From Bradyrhizobium cenepequi (lineage in GTDB: Bacteria > Pseudomonadota > Alphaproteobacteria > Rhizobiales > Xanthobacteraceae), in the NCBI RefSeq assembly GCF_020329485.1, contig NZ_JAGKJI010000002.1, positions 186,001 through 250,000 of the forward strand: a DNA stretch of 64,000 nt. Reading direction: 5' to 3'. Within the stretch, counting starts at the first letter, position 1, and each line of letters starts with the position of its first letter. The notes under the pieces were generated by a model. The model was given only the letters and a program-made list of their open reading frames with translations, did not search any database and was not told where the DNA came from. The position numbers were made by a program, and so were the translations under genes. This document shows positions 1 to 9,488 of the stretch, piece after piece.

Positions 1-1
1 C

Positions 2-1237
2 GTGACGCCGGCGCATATCGTGCCGGAATGGTATTACCTGCCGTTCTACGCCATCCTGCGTTCGATCCCGAACAAGCTCGCCGGCGTGATGGCGATGTTC
101 TCGGCGATCCTTGTGCTGGCCTTCCTGCCCTGGCTCGACAGCGCCAAGACCAGGTCGTCGAAGTATCGTCCGCTGGCCAAACAGTTCTTCTGGATGTTCG
201 TCGTCGTCTGCATCCTGCTCGGCTATCTCGGCGCGCAGCCGCCGGAGGGCATCTATGTGATCGCTGGCCGCATCCTGACGGTCTGCTATTTCGCGTACTT
301 CCTGATCGTGCTGCCGCTGCTCTCTCGGATCGAGACGCCGAGGCCGGTGCCGAACTCGATCGCCGACGATGTGCTGGCGAAGACCGGCAGCAAGGCCGCA
401 CCGATGGTCTCGACCGTGATCGCGATCATGGTTGCGGGCGGGCTCTTGGTCGGCGGTGCGCAAAGCGCCAAGGCCGAGGAGGGCCAGGCGTCGCCGCCGG
501 CGCAGAAATGGTCGTTCTCAGGCCCTTTTGGCACGTTTGACCGTGGCGCGGTGCAGCGCGGGTTGCAGGTCTACAAGGAGGTCTGCTCGACCTGCCACAG
601 CCTGTCCTATGTCGCGTTCCGCAACCTCGCCGATGCCGGCGGGCCCGGCTATTCGCCGGCGCAGGCCGCTGCGTTCGCCTCCGAATACAAGATCAAGGAT
701 GGCCCGAACGACCAGGGCGAGATGTTCGAGCGTCCGGGCCGGCCGGCCGACTACTTCCCGTCGCCGTTCCCGAACGAGCAGGCGGCGCGTGCGGCCAATG
801 GTGGCGCGGCCCCGCCGGACCTGTCGCTGATCACGAAGGCCCGTTCCTACAAGCGCGGCTTCCCCTGGTTCGTCTTCGACTTCTTCACCCAGTACCAGGA
901 GCAGGGCCCGGATTACGTCATGGCGATCCTGGAAGGCTTCGAGGAGAATCCGCCGGCCGGCGTGACCATTCCCGAGGGCTCCTACTACAACAAGTATTTC
1001 CCGGGCCATGCCATCAAGATGCCGAAGCCGCTGAGCGACGGCCAGGTCACCTATAGCGATGGTTCGCCGACCACGGTCGCGCAATACGCCCACGACGTCA
1101 CGACCTTCCTGATGTGGACTGCGGAACCGCATATGGAAGCGCGCAAGCGGCTCGGGCTTCAGGTATTCGTATTCCTGATCCTGTTCTCGATTTTGATGTA
1201 TTTCACCAAGAAGAAAGTCTGGGCCAACGCGCACTGA
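2..1237 (+). CDS. fbcH: Cytochrome b/c1 fusion, 3' part (partial)
   Basis: This is the C-terminal part of the cytochrome b / cytochrome c1 fusion of the respiratory bc1 complex, which oxidises quinol and reduces cytochrome c. The window opens inside the gene. Visible residues begin with the end of cytochrome b, including the Qo-site motif PEWY and further membrane helices (about 1-120). A signal-like segment ending AKA (about 134-157) follows, then cytochrome c1 with the haem c motif CSTCH near 196-200, an HAIKMPKPL segment likely carrying the methionine ligand, and a C-terminal anchor helix followed by KKK. In Bradyrhizobium the fused precursor is known to be cleaved into two proteins. A hairpin terminator follows the stop. 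The reading is confident; the Rieske gene would lie upstream, outside the window. Confidence 0.96.
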   Translation: MTPAHIVPEWYYLPFYAILRSIPNKLAGVMAMFSAILVLAFLPWLDSAKTRSSKYRPLAKQFFWMFVVVCILLGYLGAQPPEGIYVIAGRILTVCYFAYFLIVLPLLSRIETPRPVPNSIADDVLAKTGSKAAPMVSTVIAIMVAGGLLVGGAQSAKAEEGQASPPAQKWSFSGPFGTFDRGAVQRGLQVYKEVCSTCHSLSYVAFRNLADAGGPGYSPAQAAAFASEYKIKDGPNDQGEMFERPGRPADYFPSPFPNEQAARAANGGAAPPDLSLITKARSYKRGFPWFVFDFFTQYQEQGPDYVMAILEGFEENPPAGVTIPEGSYYNKYFPGHAIKMPKPLSDGQVTYSDGSPTTVAQYAHDVTTFLMWTAEPHMEARKRLGLQVFVFLILFSILMYFTKKKVWANAH

Positions 1238-1261
1238 TTGCGCTGTCGGCAACGTGAATTG

Positions 1262-1289
1262 AAAAAGCCCCCACGACGGGGGCTTTTTT
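1262..1289 (+). terminator. Rho-independent terminator of fbcH
   Basis: A perfect GC-rich stem (AGCCCCC / GGGGGCT) with a short loop is followed by a run of six T, 25 bases after the fbcH stop. It is a classic intrinsic terminator and marks the end of the bc1 operon. Confidence 0.92.
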
Positions 1290-1364
1290 GTTGGCGCGAT
1301 TGCGTCGCACGCGTTGAGCCGTCACAATGGCGGTCAATCCCTCAGAAGCATCCCGGAGGAATTC

Positions 1365-2039
1365 ATGGGCACCACCATCACCTTCAAGCGTCCGGACGGA
1401 AAGGACGCAGGCGGTTATCTCGCCAACGCGTCGCGCGGCGATGCACCGGGCGTGGTCGTGATCCAGGAATGGTGGGGCTTGCAGGACCAGATCAAGGGCA
1501 TGTGCGACCGCTTCGCGCGGGCCGGCTTCGACGCGCTGGCGCCCGACCTCTACAAGGGTACGGTGGTGCCGTATCACGACACCGATGCTGCCGGTCGCGA
1601 GATGAACTCGCTCGACTTCATGGATGCAACCACGCAGACCGTGCGCGGCGCCGTGCAGTATCTGGCGCGGAACGGCGCCAAGGTCGGTCTCACCGGCTTC
1701 TGCCTCGGCGGCGCGGTGACCATCATCGGTGCTACCAAGATTCCGGAACTGACGGCCGGCGTCGCGTTCTATGGCATCCCGCCGGAGCAGGCGGCAAAGC
1801 CGGCCGACGTGAAGATCCCGCTGCAGGCGCATTTCGCCAACAAGGACGATTGGTGCACGCCGCAGGTGGTGGACGCCTTCGAGAAGGCCATGAAGGCCGC
1901 CGGCAAGTCGCTCGAGATTTTCCGCTATGACGCGGAGCACGCCTTCGCCAACGAGCAGCGCATGTCGGTGCATGACCGCGAGGCCGCCGAGCTTGCGTGG
2001 GGCAGGGCGACGGACTTCTTCAAGAAGCATTTGGGCTGA
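1365..2039 (+). CDS. Dienelactone hydrolase family protein
   Basis: A 224-residue alpha/beta hydrolase of the dienelactone hydrolase family, cytoplasmic with no signal peptide. The catalytic triad is visible: Cys in GFCLGG (about residue 113), Asp in the KDDW segment (about 160) and His in AEHAF (about 192). A GGAGGA ribosome site ends 4 bases before the chosen ATG; an in-frame start 17 codons upstream lacks one. Characterised members hydrolyse dienelactone in chlorocatechol breakdown, but most genomic copies have unknown substrates. No ring-cleavage operon surrounds it, so the substrate is open. The family assignment is firm. Confidence 0.9.
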   Translation: MGTTITFKRPDGKDAGGYLANASRGDAPGVVVIQEWWGLQDQIKGMCDRFARAGFDALAPDLYKGTVVPYHDTDAAGREMNSLDFMDATTQTVRGAVQYLARNGAKVGLTGFCLGGAVTIIGATKIPELTAGVAFYGIPPEQAAKPADVKIPLQAHFANKDDWCTPQVVDAFEKAMKAAGKSLEIFRYDAEHAFANEQRMSVHDREAAELAWGRATDFFKKHLG

Positions 2040-2062
2040 GACTGGCTGCGATCACCACAGGT

Positions 2063-2190
2063 GTCGTCCCCGCGAACGCGGGGACCCATACTCCGTGGCC
2101 GTTGGAAGTGGCACGCAGACGGACATATCGCCAAATTACTACAGCCTGTGGTTATGGGTCCCTGCGTGCGCATGCGTTCGCGGGGACGAC
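2063..2190. repeat. Intergenic palindromic repeat, family A
   Basis: The ends are inverted copies of a GTCGTCCCCGCG(A)ACGCGGGGAC-like arm, with a less conserved middle containing GGGTCCC. It lies between convergent genes. A second copy is at 54270-54390. It resembles bacterial REP/BIME elements. Confidence 0.8.
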
Positions 2191-2198
2191 GCGGAGGA

Positions 2199-3200
2199 TC
2201 ACCCTTCCGTCTTCATCCCGTCCCACCACGGACAGGTGCCCGACATCAGCTTGAAATTGCCCTCAATCACCTGCACCGGCGCGCGGCGGCCTTGGGCGGC
2301 GGCGTGCATCCGCATCTCGCGGGCCAGCTCGCGGTCCTTGGCCGGCAACCAGACGCGCTCGTGACCCCACAGGCTCGGGCCGTCCTGCATTTCGTAGGGC
2401 TGCCACGTCGCCGGATCGATCTCGCGGCCGCCCCAGCCGCATTCGATCATGAAGGATGACGGCGTCCTGGCGTAGAACGAGGTCATGAAGTCGTTGGTGT
2501 GGCGGCCGAGCGAGGTGCCGATGCGGTCGGGCTGGTTGAGCGCGACGTCGTAAGCCTGCCCGACATCGTCGAGCGAGAACATCTCGACCATCAGATGATG
2601 GATGCCGCTCTGCCCGGTCTCGATCAACGCCAGGCTGTGATGGCGCGGGTTGACGTGGAAGAAATAGGCGCGAAACGGCTTTAAGATATAGTCCGAAAGC
2701 CCGAAGCCGAGCACGTCGACGTAGAACGCCATCATCGGATCGATGCGTTGCACCGTCAGCACGGCATGCCCGAGGCCGAGCGGGCCGGTGCGGAAGCCCG
2801 AGATCGCACGGCCTGGTTTGAACGGCGTGGCGTCGATCTCGGCGCCATAAAACGCTTCCAGCCGGTTGCCTTCGGGATCGTGGAAGGAGATCAGGCTGCG
2901 CACATGCCTGGCATCGGCGAGGGCTTGCGGCTCCGCGGTCACCGCGATGCCGGCTTGCTCAAGCCGGGCGGCGAGTTCACCCAGTGCCGCCGCGTCCGCG
3001 ACCTCCCAGCCGAAGAAGCGCGATCCTTCCGGAGCAGCGCGGTCGATCACGATGCGTTGTTTGCGGTCGTCCATCCGGAAGGCGAGCAGGGAGTTGCCGC
3101 GCTCGACCGCCTGCAGACCGACGAGGGTGGTGCCGAACTCCCGCCAGTCATCGAGTTCGGCCGCGCCGAACCCAGCATATCCGAGACCTAATAGCCCCAT
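2199..3200 (-). CDS. Extradiol dioxygenase-like VOC protein (BphC type)
   Basis: A 333-residue two-domain protein of the vicinal oxygen chelate fold, similar in layout to 2,3-dihydroxybiphenyl 1,2-dioxygenase (BphC). The second half keeps the iron ligands expected for type I extradiol enzymes: His in GLGHAVL, His in GIHHLMVE and Glu in FMIECGWGG. A further His in RHHSLAL matches the catalytic base position. Such enzymes open catecholic rings next to the hydroxyl pair using Fe(II) and oxygen. The start is the Met of MGLLGLGYAGF, 4 codons inside the longest frame. No other aromatic degradation genes adjoin it, so the substrate cannot be named. It is transcribed convergently with the hydrolase gene. 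Confidence 0.85.
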   Translation of the reverse strand: MGLLGLGYAGFGAAELDDWREFGTTLVGLQAVERGNSLLAFRMDDRKQRIVIDRAAPEGSRFFGWEVADAAALGELAARLEQAGIAVTAEPQALADARHVRSLISFHDPEGNRLEAFYGAEIDATPFKPGRAISGFRTGPLGLGHAVLTVQRIDPMMAFYVDVLGFGLSDYILKPFRAYFFHVNPRHHSLALIETGQSGIHHLMVEMFSLDDVGQAYDVALNQPDRIGTSLGRHTNDFMTSFYARTPSSFMIECGWGGREIDPATWQPYEMQDGPSLWGHERVWLPAKDRELAREMRMHAAAQGRRAPVQVIEGNFKLMSGTCPWWDGMKTEG

Positions 3201-3246
3201 ATGCGCCTCCACCGTTGTCCGTCGGGAGCGGTTGGTCCGCCACTTC

Positions 3247-3348
3247 TGAGATCATGATCCGATTAGACGGAATCGAATCATGATCTCATCTCTTTGTTTG
3301 AGCATGATCTTTTCGGAAAACCGGTTTCCACTTTTCCGGATCATGCTC
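3247..3348. repeat. Composite palindromic repeat, family E
   Basis: Two palindromes sit side by side. The first has perfect 12-base arms TGAGATCATGAT (3247-3258) and ATCATGATCTCA (3277-3288). The second (3300-3348) runs from GAGCATGATC to GATCATGCTC around a GGAAAACCGGTTTCC-like centre. Copies of the second part occur at 10086-10160 and 29900-29948. Confidence 0.85.
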
Positions 3349-3430
3349 TTGGGGCCAAACTTACGCGAATTCGCGGGCCTTCAAACCCAAAAGATGGATT
3401 TTTGGGCAGGCCAGCAGCCGCGCCCGTCCC

Positions 3431-3459
3431 TTGACATCGGCTCCGGCGGATGGTGTTTA
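3431..3459 (+). promoter_or_regulatory. Predicted promoter of the trp leader
   Basis: A perfect -35 hexamer TTGACA (3431-3436) and a -10-like TGTTTA (3454-3459) are separated by 17 bases. The expected transcription start, 6-8 bases downstream, falls at about 3466-3467, exactly on the ATG of the trpL leader ORF, so the leader peptide would be made from a leaderless transcript. Confidence 0.7.
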
Positions 3460-3466
3460 GCGACCC

Positions 3467-3517
3467 ATGAACACCGTTGCCCGTCCATCCTGTCTTTGGT
3501 GGCCCACCTTCTCATAG
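3467..3517 (+). CDS. trpL: Trp operon leader peptide (16 aa)
   Basis: The leader reads MNTVARPSCLWWPTFS and then stops, with two adjacent tryptophan codons at 3497-3502, the hallmark of a tryptophan attenuation sensor. No Shine-Dalgarno is visible, which fits a leaderless message starting at the promoter just upstream. The following hairpin overlaps the end of the ORF, so ribosome stalling at the Trp codons would change RNA folding ahead of trpE(G). In Sinorhizobium and Bradyrhizobium the equivalent leader is, from memory, reported to yield a free sRNA and a peptide with trans functions. Confidence 0.85.
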   Translation: MNTVARPSCLWWPTFS

Positions 3518-3523
3518 GTGGCC
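3501..3523 (+). promoter_or_regulatory. Attenuator hairpin overlapping trpL
   Basis: The arms GGCCCACCT (3501-3509) and AGGTGGCC (3516-3523) form eight base pairs with one bulged C and a six-base loop TCTCAT. The stem begins inside the second Trp codon, so a stalled ribosome would prevent it forming. A later stem GTCGC/GCGAC near 3556-3576 could be a competing structure. I do not see a clean U-tract, so the exact terminator is not resolved. Confidence 0.6.
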
Positions 3524-3628
3524 GGTGCGATTTCATTCAAAATATCGTCGAAGGTCGCCATCGCAGTGCGACGGTCCCTTCGGTTGTCCTGTGTGGCGCT
3601 CCCTCGTCAAGTCTCGTAAGAGGAACAC

Positions 3629-5791
3629 ATGAACAGGACAGTCTTCTCTCTGCCGGCGAAAAGCGAATACCGCGCCAATGGCGGGCTTGCGGTCACCCGC
3701 GTGGTCGAACAGTTCACCGGCAATGCGGGGCGGCTCGATGACCTCATCGATCTGCTCGACCGCCGCCGTGGCGTTGTGCTGTCCTCGGGCACGACCGTAC
3801 CCGGGCGGTACGAGAGCTTTGATCTCGGCTTCTCCGATCCGCCGCTGGTGCTGGAAACGGCCGGCACGAACTTCTCGCTGACCGCGCTGAATCAGCGCGG
3901 CGAAGTGTTGATCGCCTTCCTCGCGGAGGTCCTGCGCGAGCCCTGCGTCGTCATCACCGAGAAGAGTGCGGCGCGCCTCGTGGGCCATATCGTCCGCGGC
4001 GAAGCGCCGGTCGAGGAAGACCAGCGCACCCGGCGCGCCAGCGTGATGTCGCTGGTGCGCGATCTCGTGGCAGCGTTCTCCGCCAACGCCGATCCCTTGC
4101 TTGGCCTGTTCGGCGCCTTCGCCTACGACCTCGTGTTCCAGATCGAGGACCTCGTGCAGAAGCGGCCGCGCGAGGCCGACCAACGCGACATCGTGCTCTA
4201 CGTGCCCGATCGGCTGCTCGCCTATGACCGCGCCACCGGCCGCGGCGTGGTGCTGACTTACGATTTCGCCTGGAACGGCCAATCGACCGAAGGCTTGCCG
4301 CGCGAGACCGCCGAGAGCCGCTATCTCCAGACCGACCGTCAAGGTTTTGCCGATCACGCGCCCGGCGAGTACCAGGCGACCGTGGAGGTCGCGCGCGCCG
4401 CCTTCGCCCGCGGAGATCTGTTCGAGGCGGTGCCGGGCCAGCTGTTCGCCGAGCCTTGCGAGCGGTCTCCAGCGGAAGTGTTTCAGCGGCTGTGCCGTAT
4501 CAACCCCTCGCCCTATGGCGCGCTGATGAATCTCGGCGAGGGCGAATTCCTGGTGTCCGCATCGCCAGAAATGTTCGTCCGTTCCGATGGCCGGCGCGTG
4601 GAGACCTGTCCGATCTCGGGCACGATCGCGCGCGGCTCGGACGCGATCGGCGATGCCGAGCAAATCCGCCAGCTCCTGAACTCGGAGAAAGATGAGTTCG
4701 AGCTCAACATGTGCACCGACGTCGACCGCAATGACAAGGCGCGCATCTGCGTGCCCGGCACCATCAAGGTCTTGGCGCGTCGGCAGATCGAGACCTACTC
4801 GAAACTGTTCCATACCGTAGATCATGTCGAAGGCATGTTGCGGCCCGGCTTCGACGCGCTCGATGCCTTCCTCACCCATGCTTGGGCGGTGACGGTGACG
4901 GGCGCGCCGAAATTGTGGGCGATGCAGTTCGTGGAAGATCACGAGCGCTCGCCGCGGCGCTGGTATGCCGGCGCGATCGGCTGCGTGAATTTCGACGGCA
5001 GCATCAATACGGGGCTGACCATCCGCACCATCCGCATGAAGGATGGGCTCGCGGAGGTCCGTGTCGGCGCCACCTGTCTGTTCGATTCGGATCCCGCGGC
5101 CGAAGATCGCGAATGCCAGGTGAAGGCCGCAGCCCTGTTCCAGGCGCTGCGCGGCGACCCGCCGAAGCGGCTGTCGAGCATCGCCCCCGATGCCACCGGC
5201 TCGGGCAAGAAGGTGCTCCTGATCGACCACGACGACAGCTTCGTGCATATGCTGGCGGACTATTTCCGTCAGGTCGGCGCCGCCGTCACTGTGGTCCGGC
5301 ACGTCCATGCCCAGGAGATGCTGAAGCAGAAAAGCTGGGATTTGCTGGTGCTCTCGCCCGGTCCAGGGCGGCCCGAGGATTTCGGCATCTCGAAGACCAT
5401 CGGCGCCGCGATCGAGAAGAAGCTGCCGATCTTCGGCGTATGCCTCGGCGTGCAGGCGATCGGCGAATATTTCGGCGGCCAGCTCGGCCAGCTCGGCCAA
5501 CCCGCCCATGGGCGCCCCTCGCGCATCCAGGTGCGGGGCGGCAGGTTAATGCAAAATTTGCCGAACGAGATCGTGATCGGCCGCTACCATTCGCTTTATG
5601 TCGAGCGCCAGAGCGTGCCTGATGTATTGTCGGTGACGGCGACCACGGAGGACGGCATCGCGATGGCGATCGAGCACAAGAGCCTGCCGGTCGGTGGCGT
5701 GCAGTTCCACCCGGAATCGCTGATGTCGCTCGGCGGCGAAGTCGGCTTGCGCATCGTGGAAAACGCATTCCGTCTGGATGCGGATTCGTAA
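3629..5791 (+). CDS. trpE(G): Anthranilate synthase, fused components I and II
   Basis: A 720-residue fusion of anthranilate synthase components that makes anthranilate from chorismate and glutamine, the first step of tryptophan synthesis. Residues up to about 510 are the TrpE chorismate-binding part, with the [20 protein letters not shown] region. From about 525 comes the TrpG glutamine amidotransferase, with the nucleophile Cys in GVCLGVQ (about 605) and the His/Glu pair in QFHPES (about 693-695). Fused trpE(G) is typical of rhizobia. The gene follows the trpL attenuator, which fits control by charged tRNA-Trp. The rest of the trp pathway is not adjacent. Confidence 0.97.
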   Translation: MNRTVFSLPAKSEYRANGGLAVTRVVEQFTGNAGRLDDLIDLLDRRRGVVLSSGTTVPGRYESFDLGFSDPPLVLETAGTNFSLTALNQRGEVLIAFLAEVLREPCVVITEKSAARLVGHIVRGEAPVEEDQRTRRASVMSLVRDLVAAFSANADPLLGLFGAFAYDLVFQIEDLVQKRPREADQRDIVLYVPDRLLAYDRATGRGVVLTYDFAWNGQSTEGLPRETAESRYLQTDRQGFADHAPGEYQATVEVARAAFARGDLFEAVPGQLFAEPCERSPAEVFQRLCRINPSPYGALMNLGEGEFLVSASPEMFVRSDGRRVETCPISGTIARGSDAIGDAEQIRQLLNSEKDEFELNMCTDVDRNDKARICVPGTIKVLARRQIETYSKLFHTVDHVEGMLRPGFDALDAFLTHAWAVTVTGAPKLWAMQFVEDHERSPRRWYAGAIGCVNFDGSINTGLTIRTIRMKDGLAEVRVGATCLFDSDPAAEDRECQVKAAALFQALRGDPPKRLSSIAPDATGSGKKVLLIDHDDSFVHMLADYFRQVGAAVTVVRHVHAQEMLKQKSWDLLVLSPGPGRPEDFGISKTIGAAIEKKLPIFGVCLGVQAIGEYFGGQLGQLGQPAHGRPSRIQVRGGRLMQNLPNEIVIGRYHSLYVERQSVPDVLSVTATTEDGIAMAIEHKSLPVGGVQFHPESLMSLGGEVGLRIVENAFRLDADS

Positions 5792-5810
5792 GGACGAAAG
5801 CGAGACACCA

Positions 5811-6350
<540 letters not shown>

Positions 6351-6356
6351 AGGTCA

Positions 6357-6490
6357 CCTCGCCCCGCTCTTGCGGGGAGAGGTCGGCGCGCCGCGCCGGG
6401 TGAGGGGTCTCACCGCATACTCCCGTCCATCGAATTCGCGGGGGCAGCCCCTCACCCCGACCCTCTCCCCGCGAAGAGCGGGGAGAGGGA
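6357..6490. repeat. Palindromic repeat, family B
   Basis: An imperfect inverted repeat, with arms around CCCCGCTCTTGCGGGGAGAGG and the complementary end near 6465-6490, and an inner GGGTGAGGGG/CCCCTCACCC pair. It lies between convergent genes. Related copies are at 24957-25077, 49536-49690 and 63878-64000. Confidence 0.85.
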
Positions 6491-6496
6491 GCAGAG

Positions 6497-7165
6497 TCAG
6501 GACCGCTGCAGCATCAAGCTCAGTTCGAGATCGCGGAAGATCGTGTAATTCCGCCGGATCCACTGATGCAACTCGGTGGAAGAGTCCTTCTCGTGCCGGA
6601 GATAGCCGGTGAAGGAGAAGTTCAGCCGGTCGATGTAGGTCTTCAGGAACACCGGCAGCGCGCTGAAGCGCAGCACCTGGCCGTGACCCATGGCCGCAGG
6701 CACTTCGCCGCGCACCACGAATTCGTTGTCGATGGTGATCAGTGCCCGTGGCGGGATCTGCCGGCGCAGCATCTCGTAGCTGCGCGCGGAGACGCGGTCG
6801 ATATCGGCGACGAACAGGATGACCGGCGCGACGTGGCGGCGCAGCGCTTCCTTCATGAAGCCGATTTCGTCGATCATCTTGAAGAATTCGTCGAAGGCGT
6901 GGAAGCCGAGGTCGATCACCTTCGCCACCCCGTCATTGATGATCAGTCGATCCATCAGCTGCATCTTGCCATAGGTGTCGATGACGTCGGCCGTCTCGGT
7001 GGTCCTGGGGAGGTAGTCGAGCAGCGACGGCTCCTTCAGATTGATGTCGAAGGAAACCACGTCGCCGTTCTTCAGCAGCAAGAATTCGCTGAGCAGCCGC
7101 GCGACCAGGGTCTTGCCGACCTGGGGGCGAGGCGAACAAATGATGTAGATGGGCGTGGCTGACAT
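6497..7165 (-). CDS. P-loop ATPase, MinD/ParA-like, degenerate Walker A
   Basis: A 222-residue cytosolic protein with a P-loop at the N-terminus, SPRPQVGKT (about 11-19), in place of the usual KGGVGKT. It keeps the downstream DINLKEPSLLDYLP segment and an IDL that may be motif A-prime. It lacks the signature lysine of MinD/ParA ATPases, so dimer-coupled hydrolysis may be altered. It lies directly downstream of the related ATPase at 7226-7975 on the same strand, with a 60-base gap, so the pair is probably one operon. No ParB, MinE or cargo gene is adjacent. I do not recognise a named function. Confidence 0.7.
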   Translation of the reverse strand: MSATPIYIICSPRPQVGKTLVARLLSEFLLLKNGDVVSFDINLKEPSLLDYLPRTTETADVIDTYGKMQLMDRLIINDGVAKVIDLGFHAFDEFFKMIDEIGFMKEALRRHVAPVILFVADIDRVSARSYEMLRRQIPPRALITIDNEFVVRGEVPAAMGHGQVLRFSALPVFLKTYIDRLNFSFTGYLRHEKDSSTELHQWIRRNYTIFRDLELSLMLQRS

Positions 7166-7225
7166 CGCCTGCTATATCAGGCGATTTTCGTGCCCAATCC
7201 AGCCCCGCATGCCCGGGTGGCGCGA

Positions 7226-7975
7226 CTATTTTTCGCTGCCGCGCGTGACCGACTTGGCGCCGACCAGGTCGGTCAGCTTGATGCGGTCGAACTCGCTCCA
7301 GACGTTGGCGAGCCAGTGCCGGACATAGCCGCGCAGCACGAAAGAATAGTTCGCCGCTTCGTCGTGCGGGCCCTTGTTGGCGACGAATTTGAGGAACGGA
7401 ACGGAAGCGACCTCGACCTGCTCATAGGCCATCTCGTTGAGCTTCGGGATGGTCAGGTCGGTGGCATCCTTGATCCGGTGGAAATAGGAATTGTAGGTCG
7501 CCTGGTCCCATTGGAAGAACTGGGTGTCGTTGATGAAGTTCTTCACCAGGAAGTATTTCGCACCGCTCATGAAATTGGCGGTCTCGGCGATCTCGTCCAG
7601 CGAGGCGATCGACGGGCCGAGGATATGGAATACGGCGAAGGTAATCTGGCCGGACCGGGCCGCATCCAGAAAGCCGATGTCGCGGAGCGAGGCCAGCGCC
7701 GGCGACAGCAGGCCGGCGCGGACGTCGATCACGGTGACCATGGAGCCGGCGTTCAGCGTGTCGAAGATTTTCATCTGGTCCGAGGTCGTCGTCATATCGA
7801 CGATCTCGGTGATCTCCGGATGGAAGCGCTTCAGCGTTCCTCGCGGGGATTCGGTGTCGAAGGCCCGAGTTCCGACGTTGTTCGCGTTGAAATAGTCCAG
7901 AAGCGTCCGCGACACGGTCGTCTTGCCGACCCCGCCCTTGTCCGCGCCCACCACAATCACGACCGGCTTTGCCAT
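7226..7975 (-). CDS. MinD/ParA-like ATPase
   Basis: A 249-residue ATPase with a canonical deviant Walker A, GADKGGVGKTTVSRTLLDYF (about 9-28), a switch-like DTESPRGTLKRF (about 40-51) and a VIDVRAG segment resembling motif A-prime. Family members position other molecules on membranes or the nucleoid through ATP-driven dimer cycles. It is followed by a second, degenerate ATPase gene, and both proteins share the D-x-x-x-x-P motif after strand 2. No partner gene is recognisable nearby. The fold is firm; the role is unknown. Confidence 0.75.
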   Translation of the reverse strand: MAKPVVIVVGADKGGVGKTTVSRTLLDYFNANNVGTRAFDTESPRGTLKRFHPEITEIVDMTTTSDQMKIFDTLNAGSMVTVIDVRAGLLSPALASLRDIGFLDAARSGQITFAVFHILGPSIASLDEIAETANFMSGAKYFLVKNFINDTQFFQWDQATYNSYFHRIKDATDLTIPKLNEMAYEQVEVASVPFLKFVANKGPHDEAANYSFVLRGYVRHWLANVWSEFDRIKLTDLVGAKSVTRGSEK

Positions 7976-8142
7976 GGAAATCCCTTAAGACACTCGCTCC
8001 CGACCGCGCAGGTGCGATCGGCAAGTCCCCATTCCTGCTTTGGGCGCGAACATGGCAGAAACAAGGGAGAATTCAATTCCTTGAGCGCAAAGCAGTGCGC
8101 TTGGTAGGGATTTTCTTAATGAGTTGAAGGGCGTGACGCCAA

Positions 8143-9318
8143 TCAAAAATGTCGGCCCCATGGACCTTGAATCGGCGGTTGCCGCTGTGGGCTGGCTGGC
8201 TCGGCTGGCCCACTCCAAGGGCCGCGCGGAACGGAAGGCGGCAGTTCGCCTGGCGCCGACGGTTCCTGTGCACCTTCTTCGGCAGTGGTCGTGGGGTCTT
8301 GCCCGGGATCATGGCCGCCGGCGAACCTCACCAATGCATCCACCCTGGATTGCACCGACGGATGCGTCGCAAACAGATCTGCGAAGCCCTCTCGCGGGTT
8401 GTCCACGCATAGTTCCATCACTGCCGACGTTGCGCCCGGCAACTCGCCGCGGTTTTCGATCTTGCGCAGGGCCGAGATCATAGCATCGGGATTCTTGGTC
8501 AGCTCGACCGATCCTGCGTCGGCCAGGTACTCGCGCGACCGCGATAGCGCCAGCTTGACGACCTGCGACAACAGCCAGGCCAGCACGATCAGGACGATGG
8601 CGATGATGATCACGATGATCGCGCCGCCACCCGAACCCTTGCGATCGGACGAAGACGAGGAGGACGACGACGATGAAGAGGAGGAGGACGACCAGCCGCC
8701 GGTCGAATTCCACGACAGGTTGGTGAACACCCGGAAGAATAGTTCGCCGAAGAATCCGACTGCGCCGGCGATGATGACCGCGATCACCATCAGCTGCACG
8801 TCGCCGTTGCGGATATGGGTAAGCTCGTGCCCGAGCACGGCCTCGATCTCCTGGTCGTTCAGCGCCCGCAGCAGGCCCGTGGTGACCGTGACAGAATATT
8901 GGCGCTGGTTCAGCCCGCTCGCAAAGGCGTTCAGTGCCGGGCTGTCCATGATCTTCAGCTTCGGCATCGGGATGCCGCGCGAGATGCAGAGGTTTTCCAG
9001 GAGATTGTAGAGCCGCGGCTCTTGCTGCCGTGTCACGCTCTCGCCGCCGGTGACGGCGTCGATCATGTTCTGGTGGAAGAAATAGGCGATCACGATCCAG
9101 AGCGCCGCGCCGATCGTGGCATAGGGGAAAGCCGAGATCAGGTCGTGCAGCGCCCGCATCAGATAATCGTCGGCCGAGCGGCCGCGGTCGATCATGACTT
9201 CCGCGACCAGTGCGCCGGCATAGACAAGCACGTAGATCAGGACGAACAGCCCGGCGAGCAGGAGCGTCGAACGGAACCTGTTCGATGCGATATGGGTGTA
9301 AAGACCGTAAGCGGCCAT
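8143..9318 (-). CDS. M48 family zinc metalloprotease
   Basis: A 391-residue membrane protease of the M48 (HtpX/Ste24) family. It has two N-terminal membrane helices, the zinc motif HELTH near 164-168, a further helix pair, and the third zinc ligand Glu in SREYLADAGS near 263. It is predicted to cleave misfolded or signalling membrane proteins with its active site facing the cytosol. A run of about 15 serines (encoded near 8651-8695) sits between the helices and is unusual. The C-terminal 60 residues are Pro-rich. It follows lemA on the same strand, a frequent LemA-M48 pairing. Confidence 0.88.
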   Translation of the reverse strand: MAAYGLYTHIASNRFRSTLLLAGLFVLIYVLVYAGALVAEVMIDRGRSADDYLMRALHDLISAFPYATIGAALWIVIAYFFHQNMIDAVTGGESVTRQQEPRLYNLLENLCISRGIPMPKLKIMDSPALNAFASGLNQRQYSVTVTTGLLRALNDQEIEAVLGHELTHIRNGDVQLMVIAVIIAGAVGFFGELFFRVFTNLSWNSTGGWSSSSSSSSSSSSSSSDRKGSGGGAIIVIIIAIVLIVLAWLLSQVVKLALSRSREYLADAGSVELTKNPDAMISALRKIENRGELPGATSAVMELCVDNPREGFADLFATHPSVQSRVDALVRFAGGHDPGQDPTTTAEEGAQEPSAPGELPPSVPRGPWSGPAEPASPQRQPPIQGPWGRHF

Positions 9319-9339
9319 GATGTATGTCCGCTAACCACT

Positions 9340-9462
9340 GTCATTCCGGGATGCGCCGCAAGGCGCAGGCCCGGAATCCATTTCACCGCATCGCCTGCGG
9401 CACGATGGATTTTCGGATGTGCAATTGCACATCATAGCTCGCGCTTCGCGCGCCCCGGAATA
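9340..9462. repeat. Palindromic repeat, family D
   Basis: It runs from GTCATTCCGGGATGCGC to GCGCCCCGGAATAGC with an inner CCCGGAATCCATTTC arm. This copy carries an extra inner palindrome GATGTGCAATTGCACATC (9417-9434), also present in the copy at 25668-25790. It lies between lemA and the M48 protease gene. Confidence 0.85.
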
Positions 9463-9488
9463 GCAGAGAAGATGAAGCGCCATCTCGC

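Noticed and set aside
3533..5509. Open frame of 658 codons opposite trpE(G)
   Set aside because: Antisense shadow; the sense strand encodes a complete, recognised enzyme.
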